Notes under the pieces: model-generated
What the model was told of the DNA's origin: nothing
Database searches by the model: none
What the model saw: the letters and a program-made list of their open reading frames with translations, nothing else
Assembly (NCBI GenBank): GCA_018262235.1
Contig: JAGTRY010000003.1
Coordinates: forward strand, 18,976-82,975
DNA: 64,000 nt
From: Pseudomonadota bacterium
Lineage (GTDB): Bacteria; Pseudomonadota; Gammaproteobacteria; Burkholderiales; Rhodocyclaceae
Reading direction: 5' to 3'
In this document: positions 36,715 through 47,437 of the stretch, in pieces
Position numbering within the stretch: the stretch's first letter is position 1
Layout of the letters: each line of letters opens with the position of its first letter
Position numbers and translations under genes: made by a program

Positions 36715-37027
36715 TCCTGCGCAAAATATTTCGGCTCGCCACCACCGCACGCCCCTATCACAAGCACCAGCTACGATAGATTCGGGTAAACTCGGACTAC
36801 ACGTTGTGCGGCCTCGGCGTGTCCCCGCAAAACCAGCATCCCTGCTTACAGAAGAAGCGATCTTCTGAACTGCCGGGTTCCGGCGTGTTTTTCCTTGCGG
36901 GCTGACGTACACTGCCGGATTCGGTTTTTGGTGCCGAAGCCGGAGTTTGTGACAGGCGCCACGGAATATCACCAGACAGCCCTTTCCCCCTTCGGACGGG
37001 CTTTTTCAATAACGGGAGAGTTACAGA
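36715..37027. other. Long leader region before kduD
   Basis: About 310 bases with no gene. It has CCCGCAA (36825) pairing with TTGCGGG (36895), a CCGGATTCGG/CCGAAGCCGG hairpin near 36915-36945, and a small AGCCC/GGGCT hairpin followed by TTTTT near 36980-37005. No known riboswitch was recognised. Confidence 0.45.
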
Positions 37028-37801
37028 ATGAGCAATCCTTTTGATCTGACGGGCAAGGTTGCCCTCGTCACCGGTGGAGCCCAAGGCATCGGCGCTGCTA
37101 TTTCGGCCAAGCTGGCTGAAGCCGGCGCCAACGTCATCTGTGCCGACTTTGCACCGATGGCGGCCGAATCCATCGCTGCCATGGAAGCTGCTGTTGCCAA
37201 GACCGGTGGCAAATACTGGTACCTGCAAGCCAATCTGACCGCCAAGGGCGCTCCGCAAAGCGTGATCGATCAAGCCGTCGCGCTGGCTGGTCAAGTTGAC
37301 ATCCTCGCCAATGTGGCTGGCACCATCCGCCGTGCTCCGTTCCTCGAGCACACCGAAGAAGACTTCGACTTCGTCATGCAGATCAACCTGTATGCGCCGA
37401 TGTACCTGTCGCAAGCTTTCTGCCGCCACGTTGTGGGCCGCAACGGCAAGGGCAAGATCATCAACATCTGCTCGATGCTCTCCTACCAAGGCGGCATCCT
37501 GGTGCCGGGTTACACTGCTTCCAAGCATGGTATCGCCGGTATCACCAAGCTGATCGCCAACGAAATGGGCGCCAAGGGCATCAACTGCAACGGCATCGCT
37601 CCGGGATACATCGCTACCGCGAACACCGCCCCGATCCGTGCTGATGCCGCCCGCAACCAGGCCATCCTGGACCGCATCCCCGTTGGCCGTTGGGGCCAAC
37701 CGGAAGACCTGGCCGGCACCGCCGTGTTCCTGGCTTCCGAAGCTTCCGACTACGTCAACGGCGCGATCGTCAACGTTGATGGCGGCTGGCAAGCTCGCTG
37801 A
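37028..37801 (+). CDS. kduD: 2-dehydro-3-deoxy-D-gluconate 5-dehydrogenase
   Basis: Reduces 5-keto-deoxyuronate-derived sugar to 2-keto-3-deoxygluconate in pectin and alginate breakdown. A 257-residue SDR with nucleotide motif TGGAQGIGAAI, catalytic SMLSYQGGILVPGYTASKHG (Ser, Tyr, Lys) and the KduD-specific NTAPIRADAARNQAILDRIP. Terminators follow, so it is monocistronic. Its place inside the rsmI-yraN-gmhA-dolP cluster is unusual. Confidence 0.96.
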   Translation: MSNPFDLTGKVALVTGGAQGIGAAISAKLAEAGANVICADFAPMAAESIAAMEAAVAKTGGKYWYLQANLTAKGAPQSVIDQAVALAGQVDILANVAGTIRRAPFLEHTEEDFDFVMQINLYAPMYLSQAFCRHVVGRNGKGKIINICSMLSYQGGILVPGYTASKHGIAGITKLIANEMGAKGINCNGIAPGYIATANTAPIRADAARNQAILDRIPVGRWGQPEDLAGTAVFLASEASDYVNGAIVNVDGGWQAR

Positions 37802-37812
37802 TCACTGCCGAC

Positions 37813-37834
37813 GCTGATCCGCTTACGGATCAGC
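37813..37834. terminator. First hairpin after kduD
   Basis: GCTGATCCG, loop CTTA, CGGATCAGC: a perfect 9-bp stem 11 bases after the stop, without a T run. Confidence 0.6.
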
Positions 37835-37850
37835 AGCATTGATTGCACAC

Positions 37851-37887
37851 AAAACCCCCTCCGGGTGATCGGTGGGGGTTTTCTTTT
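37851..37887 (+). terminator. Rho-independent terminator after kduD
   Basis: AAAACCCCC (37851-37859) pairs with GGGGGTTTT (37874-37882), followed by CTTTT. Confidence 0.85.
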
Positions 37888-37939
37888 GAACCTCTCGTTT
37901 ACAATCCACTCTGAAGCAACAGACTCCCCAGAGGCACTC

Positions 37940-40141
<2,202 letters not shown>

Positions 40142-40147
40142 ACGGGG

Positions 40148-41059
40148 TTACAGGTTCGCTTCCACGCGGGGCAGTGTCAGCCGCAAGACACATCCCCGCC
40201 CGCTGACCGAGTTGATGGTCAGGTGTCCCTGCATCAGGGCTGCCAGTCGTCGCGCCAGCACCAGCCCCAATCCTCGGTCAGCCAGTTGCTGACCATATAC
40301 GGAGCCCGGCACAAAAACAGCGGGCAGTTGCTCTGCCGGAATACCATCGCTGCTATCCCAGACTTCGATCATCACGGCAGCACCGCGCTGACGACACCCC
40401 AGAACCACACCACCTTCTTTTGTGATGCTCATCGCATGCGTCAGCATGCGCTCTATCACCCGTAACAGGATCGCTTCATCGGCCAGAACATGGCGTCTGG
40501 TCGTGACCCGCCGCAGATGCAATTGCCGCTCGTGCGCATCATCAAGCTGGTTGGCAACGGCAAGCGCGAAGACTTTTTCGAGAGCGACAGCGGTCAGCTG
40601 GCAACTCACCCGTCCAGCTTCTACTTTGGCTATCCCGAAAACAGCTTCCAGCTGCTCGGAAAGTTGCTGCACGGCGGATTCGATGCCCGTCACCAGTTTG
40701 CGTGAAGACTCCGGCAAGGGATGGGCCGACAGGGTCGCTGCAAACAATGCGATGGCTTGCGCCGGCTGGCGCAAATCGTGCCCCATCGAAGACAAGAATT
40801 CGCCTTCACGGCGATGCACATCCACCGCGGAATTCATCGCCGCAGACGCCATCACTTCGGCCTCCAGGCTATTACGGCAATGACTGAGCAAGCCCCAGAT
40901 CGTGCCCAATGCAATCCACGTGGCAATACACCACAGCACACTGAGAACGCTCAGATCAACCGTCAATAGCAGTCCCGCACTGGTGATGAATCCTGCGGAA
41001 AGCGCGACGCGGATAGACGACAGATGCTTTGTCGAAGAAACGTAGCTGCGTTCAAGCAT
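40148..41059 (-). CDS. Sensor histidine kinase with an altered N box
   Basis: A 303-residue membrane kinase with two helices near residues 18-60. The phosphoacceptor is in SSMGHDLRQPAQAI and the G2 box is DRGLGLVLARRLA. The N box reads RMLTHAMSIT, with His where the Mg-ATP-binding Asn normally sits, and the G1 box is SSDGIP. It may therefore bind ATP poorly or work mainly as a phosphatase. It overlaps the response regulator gene by eight bases. Confidence 0.88.
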   Translation of the reverse strand: MLERSYVSSTKHLSSIRVALSAGFITSAGLLLTVDLSVLSVLWCIATWIALGTIWGLLSHCRNSLEAEVMASAAMNSAVDVHRREGEFLSSMGHDLRQPAQAIALFAATLSAHPLPESSRKLVTGIESAVQQLSEQLEAVFGIAKVEAGRVSCQLTAVALEKVFALAVANQLDDAHERQLHLRRVTTRRHVLADEAILLRVIERMLTHAMSITKEGGVVLGCRQRGAAVMIEVWDSSDGIPAEQLPAVFVPGSVYGQQLADRGLGLVLARRLAALMQGHLTINSVSGRGCVLRLTLPRVEANL

Positions 41060-41705
41060 CTTCCGGCGGCATGGAGAGATTCAGGGTTTGCCCAACCAGG
41101 ATGGCCTGTGAGCGCGTATTGACGCCCAGCACGTGGTAAACGGAAGTCAGGTGCATCTTCACCGTCCGTTCGGAAAGATCCAGACGCTGCGCGATTTCCT
41201 TGTTCGACAAGCCTTCCATCAGACAGCACAGCACGCGTTCCTGCTTGGGGCTGAGCTTGGGGCGCGGTCGGGTTTCGCCTGCCTGCAAGGCACGCCCACG
41301 CTCCAGTTGATCATCATAAAAACGACGCCCTGACAGCAGGGTGCGGACACCGTCGACCAAGGCATTCGGATCCAGCGATTTGCTCAGGAACCCGTCTGCA
41401 TCGGCTTCACGCGCAAGCTGCCGATAGATCGGAGCATCCTGCCCGGAGAAGATCGCGACCGGTACACCGGGCACCTCGCGTCGCAACAAGGTCATCAAAC
41501 GCAGCCCATCACTGTCAGGCAATTTCAGGTCTAGCAGGACGAGGTGAAAAGTTTTACCGGCACGCAGGGCTGCAACAGCGTCTTGAGCACAAGCAGCACA
41601 GACAATTTCGCCACCAGCCAGCAAGGGCTCAAGCATTGCCTTGAGCGCATGCTGAAGCAGCGCGTGATCATCGACGAGGAGAATGTTACGGGCAAAGACA
41701 TTCAT
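41052..41705 (-). CDS. NarL/LuxR-type response regulator
   Basis: A 217-residue protein. The receiver domain has the acidic pair LLVDDHALLQH, the phosphoacceptor Asp in LVLLDLKLPDSDG and the conserved Lys in LSKSLDP. The C-terminal LuxR helix-turn-helix is LSPKQERVLCCLMEGLSNKEIAQRLDLSERTVKMHL. It is the first gene of a two-gene operon with the kinase. Its targets are unknown. Confidence 0.93.
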   Translation of the reverse strand: MNVFARNILLVDDHALLQHALKAMLEPLLAGGEIVCAACAQDAVAALRAGKTFHLVLLDLKLPDSDGLRLMTLLRREVPGVPVAIFSGQDAPIYRQLAREADADGFLSKSLDPNALVDGVRTLLSGRRFYDDQLERGRALQAGETRPRPKLSPKQERVLCCLMEGLSNKEIAQRLDLSERTVKMHLTSVYHVLGVNTRSQAILVGQTLNLSMPPEDA

Positions 41706-41801
41706 GTTTGACCTGGCCTGTCGTGATGGCTGCGGAAAGCAGCCTTGGGTGGATTTGCAATGAAAGAGTACCGCAATTTCCCAATATGCAACACTCGCCC
41801 A

Positions 41802-42224
41802 TCACTTCGCTTGCATGCGCCGATAGACGACGCGCAGCAACCATCCTAACACCGGAATGCCCATGAATAGTGACCGTGCGGGATCCCAGTAGTCACGATG
41901 CATACAAACCTGCCCTTTCGGGTCAAAATGCAGATGTGTGGTACCGGGCACCACATGCAGCACGTCCTTCCGCATAAAGGAAAAATCCCAAACCAGTACG
42001 GCCTGGCCGGGGCTTATACAAACATCTTTCACGACGAAGCGTGGCGACTCCAGCTGATCGAACATATGGTAGAAAATCCGTTCGATGGCCGGCACGCCAT
42101 GGGCATCATTGAAGGGATCCACAAAGTGGACATCCGGTGCGTAAAAATCGCCTGTACGGGTAACACTTTCCGGCGTCAACGTCTGGTACCAGTCGATCAT
42201 CTCTTGCAGTGCGAAACTCATCAT
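41802..42224 (-). CDS. NTF2-like family protein
   Basis: A 140-residue SnoaL/NTF2-fold protein (MIDWYQTLTPESV, DFYAPDVHFVDPFNDAHG, VVPGTTHLHFDPKGQV, HRDYWDPA). The fold has a pocket but no activity can be read. It is the last gene of the long LitR-linked operon and starts in an ATGA overlap with the SDR gene; the next ATG, three bases on, is an alternative. Confidence 0.83.
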   Translation of the reverse strand: MMSFALQEMIDWYQTLTPESVTRTGDFYAPDVHFVDPFNDAHGVPAIERIFYHMFDQLESPRFVVKDVCISPGQAVLVWDFSFMRKDVLHVVPGTTHLHFDPKGQVCMHRDYWDPARSLFMGIPVLGWLLRVVYRRMQAK

Positions 42225-42991
42225 GCAGCCCTTGAAACAAGCCAAAAATAGATGCGTGCTGGCAAGATCTGCAGCAACTTCAGGCCGTACGAAAAACGCT
42301 TCGGAAAATGGATTTCGAATCGGCCTTTTGCCAGCCCCTCGAGAATCTCTGCAGCGGCGACCTGGGGCGTGATCAGCGCCGGCATGTGGAAGTCATTCTG
42401 CGCAGTCAGCGGTGTGGCAACAAACCCGGGATTCACTATGCTCACGGCAATTCCGCGCGGTTTCAGATCCATGAAAATGGATTCGGCAAAATTGATCAGC
42501 GCAGCTTTGGAGGGGCCATATACAGCGGCCTTCGGCAAGCCTCGATACCCCGCCACACTGCCCACGATCACCACGTGTCCCTGTCCTGCCGCGAGCATGC
42601 CCGGCAGCACCATGGCCACGCCATCCATCACCCCCAGCAGATTGACATTCAACGTGGCCCAGATGTTTTCGGGCGTCAGCTCCCAGGCCCGCAATGGTTG
42701 ATAAGTCCCTGCATTCAGGATCACTACATCCAGTCCGCCCAAAAGTCGTACCACCTCTTGCGCAGCGACCTGCATGGCAGAAACGTCACTCACATCAAGC
42801 CTGAGCGCAACGGCCCCCTGAAGCACTGCCGTCAGCGCGCTCAGGCGTTCGATGCCACGTGCAGACAACACCTGCCGTGCCCCCCGCGCGGCCAGCTCGC
42901 GCGCCAACGCTTCACCGATGCCGGTCGAAGCGCCGACAATCCACACGCGCTTGCCTCGCCAGTCAGTGATCTTCGGGTTCAAGGATTTCAT
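42221..42991 (-). CDS. SDR family oxidoreductase
   Basis: A 256-residue short-chain dehydrogenase: cofactor motif VWIVGASTGIGEALA, NAG motif LNAGTY, catalytic Ser in IVGSVAGYRG and Tyr/Lys in YGPSKAAL. The C-terminus is hydrophobic (ILPARIYFWLVSRAA) and may bind membrane. The substrate is unknown; operon partners suggest lipid chemistry. GGGGAAAAACC precedes ATG 42991. Confidence 0.9.
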   Translation of the reverse strand: MKSLNPKITDWRGKRVWIVGASTGIGEALARELAARGARQVLSARGIERLSALTAVLQGAVALRLDVSDVSAMQVAAQEVVRLLGGLDVVILNAGTYQPLRAWELTPENIWATLNVNLLGVMDGVAMVLPGMLAAGQGHVVIVGSVAGYRGLPKAAVYGPSKAALINFAESIFMDLKPRGIAVSIVNPGFVATPLTAQNDFHMPALITPQVAAAEILEGLAKGRFEIHFPKRFSYGLKLLQILPARIYFWLVSRAA

Positions 42992-43036
42992 GGTTTTTCC
43001 CCTGCAAGCAAAGTCAGCACAGACTTCACTCAGCAC

Positions 43037-43567
43037 TCAGTCCGGCTTTGTGAAAGACAATGTCACCTGACCCAGATCGACACCGAACTTGCTCATGAAG
43101 GAACGATTGAGCATCACCTTGTCATCGATCAGGAACATCCAGTCGTCGAAATCGACGTGATACACCTTGCCATCCACCGGCAGCGCCAGCACATAGCGCC
43201 AGTGCAAGGCATTACCGGACAGCTCGCCACGCGCCTCGCCGACCACATCCGCGGCCCGGCCGATGTAATTGCCATCGGGCTGACGCGTCAGCGTCCATAC
43301 ACGCTTCTGGGCGGTGCCGTCGGAATAGGTAAAGCTTTCGTCCAGCGTACCCACCTCGCCCTGCCAACTGGCAAGCATCGCCACATGAAAGCGTTTGATA
43401 ACCTTTCCGGAACGATCCTGGAACATCCCCCAGGCATCCAGCTTGCCATTGAAATACTGGCGCAGATCAAGTGCCGGCGTTTCAGCGCGATAGTCACTCA
43501 CCTCCACGCTGGCGCAGCCGCTCAACAGGGCGAACGTCATAAGACATGCGCTCAATAGTTTCTTCAT
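43037..43567 (-). CDS. DUF3833 lipoprotein
   Basis: A 176-residue protein with lipobox LLSGC and a DUF3833 body (LDLRQYFNGKLDAWGMFQDRSGKV, DWMFLIDDKVMLNRSFMSKFG). Members are always found near the Cfa/FAD-oxidoreductase cluster; function unknown. ATG 43567 starts the signal peptide; the upstream extension comes from a dispersed repeat. Confidence 0.88.
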   Translation of the reverse strand: MKKLLSACLMTFALLSGCASVEVSDYRAETPALDLRQYFNGKLDAWGMFQDRSGKVIKRFHVAMLASWQGEVGTLDESFTYSDGTAQKRVWTLTRQPDGNYIGRAADVVGEARGELSGNALHWRYVLALPVDGKVYHVDFDDWMFLIDDKVMLNRSFMSKFGVDLGQVTLSFTKPD

Positions 43568-43599
43568 CACGAACTCCAATCCAGACAGAATTTCGAAAA

Positions 43600-43700
43600 A
43601 GTCGGCCATCCCGGCAAAGGCCGGAATCCCGTACACATCCGGCTAGATCCCGGCCCTCGCCGGAAATACCTCGCACGCAGAAATGACGGAATCCCCTTCG
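43600..43700. repeat. Dispersed repeat at the MFS/DUF3833 junction
   Basis: Contains CCGGCAAAGGCCGGAATCCCG and a second, diverged CCCTCGCCGG...GAAATGACGGAATCCCC unit, the pattern of scattered betaproteobacterial repeats that encode ...FPAFAGMT when read through. It supplies the last residues (VFPARAGI) and stop of the MFS gene. Confidence 0.6.
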
Positions 43701-44953
43701 ATCCCCGCACGCAATCGCCACAACAGCAACAGCGCCAGACTTTTCAACAAGGCTGGGACCCCAGCGTATACCCAGGCCAGCACAACATGCCCTTGCGCTT
43801 CAGCACTCCCCGGTACGTAACCCAGCCAGCTAAGCAACGGCAGGCTCAGGCCCGCAGCCAGTGCGAGATTCAGCTTGGCCACGAAATTCCACCACCCGAA
43901 ATAGCTGCCCGCGCCGCCACCTTCGCGTTCGATCACGTCCGCCAGCACTGAAGCCGGCAGCGCTAGATCGGCACCCAGCGCAAGGCCAGACAGCACGCAG
44001 ATCAACGCGAATGACATGAGGTCACCCGCACCCAGCGTGCCCGCCCACACGAAGACCAGAATCGACAAAGCCATGCCCGCGCCCCAGGCGCAAAGCTTGC
44101 CAATACGCCGTGCCAGCCACACCCAGACCGGCAAGCCTGCCGCGCCAGAAATGAAATACAGCGCCAGATAGCCCCCTGCATGTGGCCCGGCCTGCAGCAC
44201 ATCGGAGACGAAGAACAACACCAATGACGCCGGGATTGCCGCCGCAATCCCGCTCAGGGCAAATACCCCGAGCAGGCGCTGAAAACGAGGGCGCAACAGC
44301 GCCTGCGTGAGGGCGCCCAGCACCGCCGGAGCAGCCTTCACCGGCACTTGCGGCACGATCAGCAAGGCTGCCGCCGCCAGCAAAAGAATCACTACGAACA
44401 GCCAGGACATCCGCACCAGCCCTGCCGCCAGGGTTGCCCCCAGCGCAGCAGGCAGCGCCGCAGCGAGCACCACACCAAGCAAGGCAAACGCTTCGCGTAC
44501 CGCCACGATGCGGGTACGCGAGTGGGCGTGCGTCGAGAGTTCTGCACCCCAGGCGTGATGATTCACGGTCGCCAGCGAATAGCCGAGATACACCACCAGC
44601 AACATGGCCAGGAGTCGCGCGGCACTTGCCTCCCCAGCAGGCGGGTGGAGCAAGCCAAGGAATCCTGCAGCGAGCAGCGGCACCGCGGCGAAAATAGCGG
44701 CCCGACGGCGCCCCCAGCGATCTCCCAGCACCCCGATCAGCGGATCAATCAGTGCATCCCAGATACGTGCCAGCAGGAGTACCGCACCAATGGCCGATAG
44801 CGACAACCCGAAATCCGCATAGAGCTTGGGGATATGCACATAGATCGGCAATGCCACGAAAGCCAGCGGCAAGCCAAGCAGGCCGTAAGCGCCGAGCGCA
44901 GGCAGCGAGATTTCACTCAGCGGCAGGCGCGGCGTACGCAATGCCAAAGTCAT
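43643..44953 (-). CDS. MFS transporter
   Basis: A 436-residue transporter with twelve helices, closest in layout to the GPH/MFS_2 group: LLLARIWDALIDPLIGVLGDRWGRRRA and the later GWWNFVAKLNLALAAGLSLPLL. Lipid or glycoside transport is typical of MFS_2, but the substrate is not visible. It overlaps the preceding gene by four bases. Confidence 0.9.
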   Translation of the reverse strand: MTLALRTPRLPLSEISLPALGAYGLLGLPLAFVALPIYVHIPKLYADFGLSLSAIGAVLLLARIWDALIDPLIGVLGDRWGRRRAAIFAAVPLLAAGFLGLLHPPAGEASAARLLAMLLVVYLGYSLATVNHHAWGAELSTHAHSRTRIVAVREAFALLGVVLAAALPAALGATLAAGLVRMSWLFVVILLLAAAALLIVPQVPVKAAPAVLGALTQALLRPRFQRLLGVFALSGIAAAIPASLVLFFVSDVLQAGPHAGGYLALYFISGAAGLPVWVWLARRIGKLCAWGAGMALSILVFVWAGTLGAGDLMSFALICVLSGLALGADLALPASVLADVIEREGGGAGSYFGWWNFVAKLNLALAAGLSLPLLSWLGYVPGSAEAQGHVVLAWVYAGVPALLKSLALLLLWRLRAGIEGDSVISACEVFPARAGI

Positions 44954-45468
44954 TTTACTTGTCCGAGCAATTGCTTGCGCAAGGCCGGTTCGCGCGTGCG
45001 CGGGTCCAGCCAGATGCCGAAGAATGCACTTGCAAACGCAGGGTCATTCACCTCGCCCAGCAGCGCATCGCCACGATAGAACACCACACCCTTGCCAGGC
45101 AGATGCACGCCAGTGAGGGTGTCGCCTTCGCGCACATCCGGGAAAAGCTTGTCCATATAGCCTTTCCAGCGCGCCAGCAAGGTCTCATCGCGAATGCCGA
45201 TGCGGCGCATCTCGTCTACGCTGGCACTGGCAATCCGGCCTCCGGAGAAAGAACGGGCGTAGGTCAGCTTGAGCGCAAAGTTGCTCGCCGGATCAAAAGC
45301 GGGCTGGCTGCTCCACAGTTCGGCCGTATAGAGCGCAAGGCCATACCAGCGCATCGTACCCTGCCCCAGCGCACGCCAGTTACCGGCATGCTCAAGTGCC
45401 GCCTCGGGGATCGCCTGCGCAAGTTGCATCACGCAGACCAGCAGCAGGCTGAGGCCGAGACGTTTCAT
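44950..45468 (-). CDS. Chalcone isomerase-like exported protein
   Basis: A 172-residue protein with a signal peptide (cleavage near AQAIP) and the bacterial chalcone-isomerase-like fold: WYGLALYTAELW, ALKLTYARSFSGG and GVVFYRGDALLGEVNDPAFASAFFGIWLDP. Plant relatives bind fatty acids, so a lipid-binding role in this lipid-related operon is plausible. ATGA overlaps on both sides. Confidence 0.88.
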   Translation of the reverse strand: MKRLGLSLLLVCVMQLAQAIPEAALEHAGNWRALGQGTMRWYGLALYTAELWSSQPAFDPASNFALKLTYARSFSGGRIASASVDEMRRIGIRDETLLARWKGYMDKLFPDVREGDTLTGVHLPGKGVVFYRGDALLGEVNDPAFASAFFGIWLDPRTREPALRKQLLGQVK

Positions 45469-46682
45469 GTCCCGACTCCGCGATGGCGCAGTACGAACTG
45501 ATACACGTCGGTACTACGCGCCCGGAAACCCGCCTCGCAATAGGCCAGATAGAACTGCCACATGCGCACGAAGCGCTCGTCAAAGCCCTGCTCGCGCACC
45601 TTGTCGATCTTCGCGTTAAAGCGTTGCAACCATTCGTTCAGCGTGCGCGCATAGTCCAGCCCGAAAGCATGGGCCTTGTGCACCGCCAGCCGCGCCTTGT
45701 CGGCCTGCATTCGGAAAATTTCCGGAGAGGGCAACATACCGCCAGGGAAGATATAGCGCTGGATGAAATCGACATCCTTGCGATAGTGCTCAAACAGCTC
45801 GTCGGCAATCGTGATCGCCTGTACCACCACCCGGCCATCAGGCTTGAGCAACGCGCACAGCTGCGAAAAGTACGAAGGCCAGTACGACTCGCCAACCGCC
45901 TCTATCATTTCGATGGAAACGATATGGTCATACTGGCCACGCTCGTCACGATAATCACGCAACACGAATTCAGTCTTGTCCGCGAAGCCCTTTTTCTGCG
46001 CCCGCTCGCGCGCCCAGGCCAGTTGCTCGTGCGACAGGGTCAGGCCCGTCACACGACAACCAAATTCCAGCGTAGCAATCTCGGCAAAGCCTCCCCAGCC
46101 GCAACCCACTTCGAGGATATGCTGTCCGGGTTTAGCTTCCAGCGTGCGCAGCGCATGGCGATACTTCTCCAGCTGCGCCTCTTCGAAGCTCTGTTCCGGC
46201 GTGGCATACAACGCGCTGGAATAGCTCATCGACTCATCCAGCCACTCGCGATAGAAGTCGTTGCCCAGATCGTAGTGGGCCTCGATGTTTTTCCTGGCGC
46301 CACGCTTGCTGTTCGGGCGCAAGCGGTGCCACAGCCAGTGCATCGCAAGACGCAGCGCATTGCCGTGGATAGCCCGTTCCAGTGCAGGACGATTTTTCGC
46401 CAGCAAGGTCAGCAGGGCTGGCAGATGATCGGTACGCCACAGCCCGGCCATGTAGCCCTCGGCAAAGCCGATCGAACCGTGGCTGATGATGCGCTCGAAG
46501 ACGTACCAATCCTGCACGTACAAGGTCGCCACAAGCACGCCACTGCCGACGATACGCTGTGACGCATCCGGCAGACGCAGTACCAGGCTGCCCCCTTCGA
46601 TGCTCTCCAGCATGCGCAGAACCAGTATTGCCGCGCGCGGCAGGGAGGTGGCGTGATTTGCAAACAGAGAATGGCTGTTCAT
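45465..46682 (-). CDS. cfa: Cyclopropane-fatty-acyl-phospholipid synthase
   Basis: Adds a methylene from SAM to unsaturated acyl chains of membrane phospholipids, a stress modification. A 405-residue enzyme with SAM motif LEVGCGWGGFAEIA, YSSALYATPEQSFEEAQ, IEMIEAVGE and FIQRYIFPGGMLPS. ATG 46682 overlaps the DUF1365 stop by four bases. Confidence 0.95.
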   Translation of the reverse strand: MNSHSLFANHATSLPRAAILVLRMLESIEGGSLVLRLPDASQRIVGSGVLVATLYVQDWYVFERIISHGSIGFAEGYMAGLWRTDHLPALLTLLAKNRPALERAIHGNALRLAMHWLWHRLRPNSKRGARKNIEAHYDLGNDFYREWLDESMSYSSALYATPEQSFEEAQLEKYRHALRTLEAKPGQHILEVGCGWGGFAEIATLEFGCRVTGLTLSHEQLAWARERAQKKGFADKTEFVLRDYRDERGQYDHIVSIEMIEAVGESYWPSYFSQLCALLKPDGRVVVQAITIADELFEHYRKDVDFIQRYIFPGGMLPSPEIFRMQADKARLAVHKAHAFGLDYARTLNEWLQRFNAKIDKVREQGFDERFVRMWQFYLAYCEAGFRARSTDVYQFVLRHRGVGT

Positions 46683-47437
46683 GTTGTTTCCTCTCGTGGA
46701 GCTTGAGGCTTTGAGTAAAACTGCACGCGCTTGGCTACCAGCCGCAATGCCTGCCAATTGATGCGATAAACAACGCCGAGTGTCAGCAAGGGACAGCGCA
46801 ACCAGGTACACAGCAGGTTGGCAGCAGTCAGTGGCTGCTCCTCTCCGGTCAGGCGAGTCGTCAGTTGCTTGTGTCCGTCATCAAACAGGTCGATGCCCAC
46901 CGTCAGGCGCTCATCACGCCGGGCAAAGCTGAAACGGTATTCGCCGCGCACCGGAAAGAAGGGCGAGACGTGAAAGACTTTCTGTGCCACCAGCACATCC
47001 TCTGCGCCAATCACATGCTGGTCGGCATGCGCAACGAGGTAGTTGTGATGCTCACCGAAAGTATTGTTCACCTCGGCCAGGACCGCCCGCAAGCCGCCCG
47101 CCTGGTCGTGGCAATACCAGAAACTGACCGGATTGAAGACAAAGCCAAACAGGCGTGGCATGGTCTGCAGCACGATTTCACCATTGCAGATGGCACTCAG
47201 GCCATGCCGCTGCAGAATGTCGTGAATCCAGGGCAACAAGGGCGAACCATCGCGTGCGCCGTGATCACGATTGAAGAAGGAAAACAGGCGGAGTTTCTCG
47301 ATCCCCAGCACGGCCGAACCTGCCCCGGCCAATTTCGACAGCGGCAGCCATAAGGTGAACATGGCGTAGCTGAATGCATTGCTGGCTATGGCATGGCGAG
47401 CATGCACGACAGAGCCGTAGAGCAGGCGCGGCTTCAC
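46679..47437 (-). CDS. DUF1365 family protein
   Basis: A 252-residue protein with the family segments YGSVVHARHAIASNAFSYAMF, FNPVSFWYCHD, EVNNTFGEHHNYLV and FHVSPFFPVRGEYRF. DUF1365 genes nearly always sit between a FAD oxidoreductase and a Cfa-type enzyme, as here; function unproved. The start is GTG 47437 in a GTGA overlap with the upstream stop. Confidence 0.92.
   Translation of the reverse strand: MKPRLLYGSVVHARHAIASNAFSYAMFTLWLPLSKLAGAGSAVLGIEKLRLFSFFNRDHGARDGSPLLPWIHDILQRHGLSAICNGEIVLQTMPRLFGFVFNPVSFWYCHDQAGGLRAVLAEVNNTFGEHHNYLVAHADQHVIGAEDVLVAQKVFHVSPFFPVRGEYRFSFARRDERLTVGIDLFDDGHKQLTTRLTGEEQPLTAANLLCTWLRCPLLTLGVVYRINWQALRLVAKRVQFYSKPQAPREETT

Noticed and set aside
42308..43558. A 416-codon plus-strand frame opposite the SDR and DUF3833 genes.
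   Set aside because: Shadow frame; both minus-strand genes have clear family motifs.
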